From: Oligoflexia bacterium
GTDB taxonomy: Bacteria; Bdellovibrionota; UBA1018
Length of the DNA: 12,572 nt
Direction of reading: 5' to 3'
Assembly: GCA_903928955.1 (NCBI GenBank)
Contig: CAIYTD010000339.1
Coordinates: forward strand, 1-12,572
In this document: positions 8,558 to 12,572 of the stretch, in pieces
How the letters are laid out: the number at the start of each line of letters is the position of its first letter
How positions within the stretch are numbered: the first letter of the stretch is position 1
The notes under the pieces: generated by a model
The model's input: only the letters and a program-made list of their open reading frames with translations
What the model was told of the DNA's origin: nothing
Database searches by the model: none
Position numbers and translations under genes: made by a program

Positions 8558-8586
8558 TTTAATTTATTTCATACTTAGAAATTAAA
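8558..8586. repeat. AT-only inverted repeat downstream of tRNA-Ser
   Basis: TTTAATTT at 8558-8565 can pair with AAATTAAA at 8579-8586 across a 13-nt loop. It lies 16 nt after the tRNA end, where a transcription stop would be expected, but the stem has no G or C. A role in termination is only a guess. Confidence 0.3.
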
Positions 8587-8623
8587 TAATTAAATCTAAA
8601 ACTAGCTGATTTACAAGGAATTC

Positions 8624-8643
8624 TTATAAAAAAAGATTTATAA
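8624..8643. repeat. AT-only inverted repeat in the convergent intergenic region
   Basis: TTATAAA at 8624-8630 pairs with TTTATAA at 8637-8643 across a 6-nt A-rich loop. Its meaning is unclear. It is too weak to call a terminator and may reflect base composition. Confidence 0.25.
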
Positions 8644-8662
8644 AGTCAAGTAATGGCCCCAA

Positions 8663-8920
8663 TCAAGTATCAGTTAATTTTCTAAAAATTCGAATAGGGA
8701 TAGAAGCGCCGTTTGCAGCGGTTGGGCCTTCTCTATTACCAGATCGAAGAGTGTTGTCATCCGGGATCTGAGAAGACTTAGGTTTCTTCGAGGACGATTC
8801 GACTTGACCTTGAGCAGAACTCAGTGGGGTTCTTTTCAATAATCTCTCTTTGCAAGAGGAATTGAAAGAAGCTCGACACCGCTGATAGTTTTCGATTGAT
8901 CTAAATTCTCTAGCCCGCAA
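8663..8920 (-). CDS. Doubtful small basic hypothetical protein (85 aa, TTG start)
   Basis: The frame is open from about 8956 down to the stop at 8663-8665. The only plausible start is TTG at 8920-8918, preceded at 7 nt by AAAGG in the - strand sense. The predicted product is rich in Ser, Arg and Lys, has two Cys (in QRCRASF and SSCKERL), has no hydrophobic segment and matches no family I know. It lies downstream of, and in the same direction as, the lipoprotein gene, and no gene sits on the other strand, so it is not a shadow of a known gene. The base composition differs from the AT-rich spacer beside it. It could be a real small gene, a decayed gene remnant or a chance open frame, and the last cannot be excluded. 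Confidence 0.22.
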   Translation of the reverse strand: MRAREFRSIENYQRCRASFNSSCKERLLKRTPLSSAQGQVESSSKKPKSSQIPDDNTLRSGNREGPTAANGASIPIRIFRKLTDT

Positions 8921-8987
8921 ATCCCTACCTTTAGGGGGTGCCCCGATTATTTGGTTTTAGTTTCTTATCTACAGTCATCAGGTCGGG

Positions 8988-11900
8988 CTAAAACCCGAAG
9001 CCGGTATTGACGGGTGCTGACGAGCTGATCACGGAATTATCTCCTAACTGGCCAGTGGAATTGTCGCCCGTACATTGGATCCTACCGTTAATGAGGATGC
9101 AAGTAAACCCGTTACCCATTGCGATATGAGTAACCGTTTCATTAGAGGTAAGCATCGGCGTGGCAAAGGGGAAAAAATCAACTAAAACATTGCCAACAGG
9201 GCGTAGATTGCTGCCGGTTCCTAATTGACCTGTTGAGCTTCGTCCCCAACAGTATGGGCTGCCATTGACATTGGCACAGAAGTTGTTTGCGATTCCTGAT
9301 ATCTGTGTGATACTCCCAGGGCCTGCCGTGAGCGCAGTGTTAGTAGTTGAGCATGAGGAGTACACCGGTACAATCCAGTTATTTGGATAGGCTGGGCTGG
9401 AAGTAGTAGTGGTTGCAACCGAGTTGGTAGTAGTGCAATTACCGAGCTGACCCCAGAAATTATATCCCCAACATTCAACACTATCGGCGGTAGCATTACG
9501 AACGATGGCACAGGTAGAACTGCCTGTCGTAGCAATTCCAGTAGCAGTAGCAGTGGAGTTAAGTAACGTCACAGCAATGGGGATTTCAGAGAACGAGCTC
9601 ACAACAGTTGTTACATTCCCGAGTTGATTACTATCGCTACTTCCCCAGCAGTAAACTTTTCCGCCTTTGATTCCACAGGTGGCCTTAGATCCGGCCGATA
9701 TGGCTGTGTATCCAGACGTGACCAGGTCACTCGGAGTGCTAAACAATTTTGCTGCATCTACATTTTGGGCATTGTAGAGGGGGTTTCCCGGTGCCCCTAC
9801 TTTGCCGAATTCGTTGTTACCCCAGCATTTTACGTTTCCTGTTGCACTGATAATCGCACAGGCATGGTTGTCTCCTGCAGCAATAGCCTGGGCCGAGCCG
9901 TTTAAATCTACAACTGTGGAGGGAGAGAGTTTGGCAACAAGGGTTCCATCTCCTAACTGACCACTCGAGTTATCACCCCAGCAAGTCACATTGCTGGTGT
10001 TATTGAGGGAATCGGTGACAGAGCTTGCGAGAAGGGCACAGGTAAAGTTGCTTCCTCCTTCTACGGCGATGGCATTATTGCCTTTACCAAATCCAGTGAC
10101 GGGTGTGGGGAGGAGAGCAGGGCCGGTTTTAGTGCCGGTTCCGAGTTGGCCACTGGTATTGGCTCCCCAGCACAAGACATCCCCTTTTACGATCGCACAA
10201 GCGTGTTGAGTGCCCGCGCCCAAACGGGTGACCCCTGAATTGGAGGAGTAGGTGAACGCGTTATTGAGTGCGACGGTTTGAGTGTCTGGATTAGTGAGTA
10301 CGAGATTGGCTGGGCCTGGATAATTGGGAGGTGCGATACAAGTAATGGATGTGGCGGTGCCGGTGAGGATCGGGCAATCCACTCCATCCAGAGTTACGCT
10401 GGGACACGAAGGGCCTCCGGGACAATTGCTTGCCGCAAAATGGGTTCCAGTGATCACAATCTGTGTTCCTGAGTTCCCACTTGTAGGTGAAATCAAAGTC
10501 AGTGTGGGAGAATTAGTATAGGTAAAAGCGGATGCCAATGTTGCCATGCTTGGACCGGGATTAGTTACGGTTACGCTTGCAGGGGAACTTACGCCTGTGG
10601 GTACAATACAGGCAATTAAAAATGGATCGATTAAGGTAGCAGGGCAGTTCACTCCAGAGAGGTCGACCTGGGTTTGAGTTGAGAAATTATTTCCACTGAG
10701 ATACAAAGTGATGCCTGCTCCTCCAGAGACGGGAGAAATACTTTCTAGGGTCAGTACTGAAGAGCTAGAAGGTCCAGAAGTAGAGCTAGAAATTAAAGCA
10801 ACAGGCTGGTTCCCTGGTGTGAGTTGGGGAGGCGAAGTAAAAGTGGCAATATTAGAAACCGTAGCAAGATATTGGGCTGTTGCGTGACTTCCATTGCTGT
10901 CCACTAGCTTCAGGGAGACAGTGTAATTTCCAGTCTTAGAATAAATATGATTGACTATGGCTCCCGCAGTGTCGGGCGTTCCATCCCCAAAATTCCAGGT
11001 ATAAGAAATAATGGTTCCATCAGGATCGATCGATTGGGTTCCGCTGAATTCAAAGGCATTGGAAGAGGAGCCTACAGTAATGACAGCAGTAGGTGGAATC
11101 AAGTTGGATGAATAATTGAAAGTAATTGGCAGATGGAGGGTACCACTCGAAAAAGTAAAAGGAAGAGTAAAGTCTTGATTTGAAACATAGGGTGCAGTGG
11201 CATTGGATGCAACTTCAATGATACTGTAGCTTTTGACCGTCAAGGGTATGCCTTGTGTAGGTGTTAAATTTAGATCATAAGTAGCAGGCCCCGCGGTCGA
11301 TGGTAAAAGATCTGTTAAATCCATATAAAAAGTCTCATCGACGGCAGTCGTTGTTCCGTCAAAGGCAAAGCTGCCTCGATCGGCAGCAAAAATTGCCATA
11401 TCTAGGAGTTTTGAAAATCCTATTGGATCAAAATAGGAAGGAGGGGTGACGCTCGTCGTGCTGACTCTGCCTACTGAAACGTTAAAACTGTTTCGAGCGG
11501 CGGACTTTAATGTAAACTTTGCCATCAGTTTTGGAGTATAGTGGAGGCGAGCAATTAATAATGTCGGATCTCCAGTGATGATGCTGCCGCCTCGAGCAGG
11601 GTTAAAAATGGTACCTGATACAGTGGACGCTGCATTGAGCGCATCGTAAGCAACCCATATAAAGCCGTTGTTTCCGTAAGTGGTGCTCCATTGGTTTGCT
11701 ATTTTTAAAGCCCCGAGTTCTCCTGCATCCACGATACCATTGCCGTTGATATCAATCCACACACGATCATCATAACCTACAATGGTCAGGCCATGGCCCC
11801 CGAGATTAGCACTGTCCATATAAGTGGCCGCTTCTTGCCCTGCGTAGGGATTGCTAGCAGCAGCTGGATTGCTGGAGATCTTTTTTGTGTGCCAGGACAA

Positions 11901-12560
11901 AAAATCTGTAGAGAAGCTTAGAACGTGACCGTTTGCTAAAATTTGTTTGACTGGATCGAGATCAGCGCTCGCGCTGGATTTGAGTTTAAATGTTTGCGAG
12001 CTACCTAAGCGGTTATAAATTGCGGACTGCCAGAGGGAGGGACTAATATTCCATTTAAAGGGGGTGCTGGTTCCAGGCGATCCTCCGATATCCATTGGAG
12101 TACTAGTGGGTAGGGCTCCGACATTTTGCAAAAATGGAAGTATATTAGCCATAACGGAATAGCTATCAGACCCACCAGGTGCTAAAAGAGAGTAGGTCCA
12201 CATGGCAGAAAATATGGTCTTAGTATTAGGAAGTTTGTTGTTACATCCATTTACTAAACAAGTTTCATGGCTTAATGCATAATAGACTACTGCCCAATAA
12301 TCGCAATTGCTCCATCCTCCTTGATCTCCTATCGGAGGAAACGCAGGAAGAGTGCTGTTGTCGACGCTCGAAGGCAATACAATCGGTCCATTAATAGCGG
12401 CAGGGCTCGCGGAGGCTGCATTTTTTGATGAAGATGAAGCTGAAGATGAAGATGAAGGTAAACCTTTGATTTGACAGGAAGTAAAAATCATTCCTAATAA
12501 TAGATAACTCATTGTTGAAAATTTATTTTTTCTATTATTTATATAAATTAAGTTCATCAT
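8988..12560 (-). CDS. Large surface lipoprotein: papain-like (C1) peptidase with PKD, two IPT/TIG and seven RCC1-like repeats
   Basis: The product is 1190 residues, starting at ATG 12560 (an adjacent ATG at 12557 is equally possible). An RKNK n-region, a hydrophobic stretch and IFTSC place lipidation at C29, with a slightly atypical lipobox (Phe at -3). A Ser-rich linker (about 34-53) follows. Residues about 70-310 are papain-like: Q80 and C86 in GDQGGWSNCDYWAV, H256 in GGHGLTIVGYDD, N289 in KIANQWSTTYGNNGF. An EF-hand-type loop (D270 to E281) sits between His and Asn. After a beta-rich region come PKD (about 488-570, with YTWNFGDG), two IPT/TIG domains (about 603-683 and 685-772) and seven RCC1-like repeats (about 776-1190) with CWG motifs. 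A secreted or outer-membrane peptidase or adhesin is inferred; substrate unknown. The ATG at 12512 would lose the positive n-region. The promoter lies outside the window. Confidence 0.92.
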   Translation of the reverse strand: MMNLIYINNRKNKFSTMSYLLLGMIFTSCQIKGLPSSSSSASSSSKNAASASPAAINGPIVLPSSVDNSTLPAFPPIGDQGGWSNCDYWAVVYYALSHETCLVNGCNNKLPNTKTIFSAMWTYSLLAPGGSDSYSVMANILPFLQNVGALPTSTPMDIGGSPGTSTPFKWNISPSLWQSAIYNRLGSSQTFKLKSSASADLDPVKQILANGHVLSFSTDFLSWHTKKISSNPAAASNPYAGQEAATYMDSANLGGHGLTIVGYDDRVWIDINGNGIVDAGELGALKIANQWSTTYGNNGFIWVAYDALNAASTVSGTIFNPARGGSIITGDPTLLIARLHYTPKLMAKFTLKSAARNSFNVSVGRVSTTSVTPPSYFDPIGFSKLLDMAIFAADRGSFAFDGTTTAVDETFYMDLTDLLPSTAGPATYDLNLTPTQGIPLTVKSYSIIEVASNATAPYVSNQDFTLPFTFSSGTLHLPITFNYSSNLIPPTAVITVGSSSNAFEFSGTQSIDPDGTIISYTWNFGDGTPDTAGAIVNHIYSKTGNYTVSLKLVDSNGSHATAQYLATVSNIATFTSPPQLTPGNQPVALISSSTSGPSSSSVLTLESISPVSGGAGITLYLSGNNFSTQTQVDLSGVNCPATLIDPFLIACIVPTGVSSPASVTVTNPGPSMATLASAFTYTNSPTLTLISPTSGNSGTQIVITGTHFAASNCPGGPSCPSVTLDGVDCPILTGTATSITCIAPPNYPGPANLVLTNPDTQTVALNNAFTYSSNSGVTRLGAGTQHACAIVKGDVLCWGANTSGQLGTGTKTGPALLPTPVTGFGKGNNAIAVEGGSNFTCALLASSVTDSLNNTSNVTCWGDNSSGQLGDGTLVAKLSPSTVVDLNGSAQAIAAGDNHACAIISATGNVKCWGNNEFGKVGAPGNPLYNAQNVDAAKLFSTPSDLVTSGYTAISAGSKATCGIKGGKVYCWGSSDSNQLGNVTTVVSSFSEIPIAVTLLNSTATATGIATTGSSTCAIVRNATADSVECWGYNFWGQLGNCTTTNSVATTTTSSPAYPNNWIVPVYSSCSTTNTALTAGPGSITQISGIANNFCANVNGSPYCWGRSSTGQLGTGSNLRPVGNVLVDFFPFATPMLTSNETVTHIAMGNGFTCILINGRIQCTGDNSTGQLGDNSVISSSAPVNTGFGF
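8991..10235 (-). repeat. Seven RCC1-like repeats forming a predicted beta-propeller
   Basis: Seven diverged repeats of about 45-80 residues share the pattern H/F-x-C-x-I ... C-W-G-x-N-x-x-G-Q-L-G. The Cys pairs are C788/C797, C841/C860, C901/C912, C962/C971, C1017/C1030, C1095/C1104 and C1154/C1163. The seventh repeat has CTG in place of CWG. The stretch between repeats five and six carries an insertion of about 30 residues with its own two Cys (C1042 and C1070). Seven repeats match the blade number of eukaryotic RCC1. The DNA copies are well diverged, so these are old repeats rather than recent duplications. Confidence 0.8.
10236..10763 (-). repeat. Tandem IPT/TIG domains within the lipoprotein
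   Basis: Two immunoglobulin-like repeats of about 80 residues each begin LESISPVSGGAGITLYLSG and LTLISPTSGNSGTQIVITG, and each ends with a VTNP or LTNP turn followed by AFTY. This is the IPT/TIG signature. Each has a Cys pair near the GVNCP or GVDCP position and the following strand (C639/C651 and C729/C741). The second has two more Cys (C713 and C719) in an inserted loop. They probably act as a rigid stalk for the RCC1 region. Confidence 0.75.
12427..12456 (-). repeat. Hexanucleotide tandem repeat coding a Ser-rich linker
   Basis: On the + strand the unit GATGAA occurs five times in a row, with one variant unit (GCTGAA) in the middle. Read on the - strand in frame it encodes Ser-Ser pairs, giving a low-complexity linker right after the lipidated Cys. 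The six-base unit means that copy changes would keep the frame. Confidence 0.75.
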
Positions 12561-12572
12561 ATTTAAATTCTA

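Larger units (their letters stand above)
8543..8987. other. Intergenic region between convergent transcription units
   Basis: This stretch separates the + strand tRNA from the - strand lipoprotein gene. The first 115 bases are very AT-rich and hold two A/T-only inverted repeats, at 8558-8586 (TTTAATTT/AAATTAAA) and 8624-8643 (TTATAAA/TTTATAA). Neither has the GC-rich stem and T-run of a standard terminator. The remainder (about 8655-8987) is visibly richer in G+C and contains a doubtful 85-codon - strand frame. Two short GC stems are seen at 8923-8936 (CCCTA/TAGGG) and 8983-8998 (TCGGG/CCCGA, spanning the lipoprotein stop). No copy of the tRNA 3' end long enough to be an attachment site is seen. 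Confidence 0.6.

Noticed and set aside
8630..8650. - strand promoter (TTGACT ... TATAAG) near 8650-8630
   Set aside because: The spacing is only 15 nt and it would point into the antisense of the tRNA, with no gene to serve; the AT-rich spacer easily yields such matches.
8453..8987. tRNA-Ser as an integration site of a genomic island
   Set aside because: The tRNA is intact, no integrase is present, and the only visible match to its 3' part downstream is a 7-base TTCGAAT, too short to be an attachment site.
8983..8998. TCGGG/CCCGA stem at the lipoprotein stop codon as a terminator
   Set aside because: Only five pairs, overlaps the stop codon, and no T-run follows in the - strand direction.
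9221..10521. Several open frames of 60-105 codons on both strands within the lipoprotein gene
   Set aside because: They mirror the repetitive RCC1/IPT coding sequence in other frames and show no independent starts or families.

Overview
The window carries the 3' end of a respiratory complex I (NADH:quinone oxidoreductase, nuo) operon, a large membrane-anchored TPR gene behind it, a tRNA-Ser(UGA) gene, a convergent intergenic stretch, and one very large surface-lipoprotein gene on the opposite strand. The DNA is moderately AT-rich by eye. Gene content (proton-type NuoJKLMN, a GYF_2-like/TPR protein, and a long lipoprotein with PKD, IPT/TIG and Cys-rich RCC1 repeats) points to a Gram-negative bacterium. 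It fits the Bdellovibrionota or other former delta-proteobacteria best. That placement is inference from protein style, not from a marker gene.

Layout. Positions 1-69 hold the last 22 codons of nuoJ, followed by nuoK (74-379), nuoL (383-2344), nuoM (2331-3899) and nuoN (3911-5413), all on the + strand. Gaps run from 11 nt down to a 14-nt overlap, so this is one translationally coupled operon. Together these genes encode the proton-pumping membrane arm of complex I, and the key charged residues of each antiporter-like subunit are visible. A 981-residue protein (5456-8401) starts 42 nt after nuoN. It has a GYF_2/DUF4339-like N-terminal domain, a Thr-containing acidic linker, one membrane segment and an array of about ten TPR repeats predicted to be periplasmic. 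The tRNA-Ser gene (8453-8542) follows 51 nt downstream.

The region 8543-8987 lies between convergent transcription units. It contains AT-rich inverted repeats, no convincing rho-independent terminator, and one doubtful 85-codon frame on the - strand (8663-8920).

Positions 8988-12560 on the - strand encode a 1190-residue predicted lipoprotein. In order it has a lipobox, a Ser-rich linker encoded by a hexanucleotide repeat, a papain-like (C1) cysteine peptidase with a complete Cys/His/Asn set and an EF-hand-type loop between His and Asn, a beta-rich region, a PKD domain, two IPT/TIG domains, and seven RCC1-like repeats that each carry a Cys pair. The combination suggests a cell-surface enzyme or adhesin. 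It is functionally unrelated to the nuo operon next to it.

The two least ordinary items are the complex I-linked GYF_2/TM/TPR protein and the peptidase/RCC1 lipoprotein. No mobile element, CRISPR array or defence system is visible.
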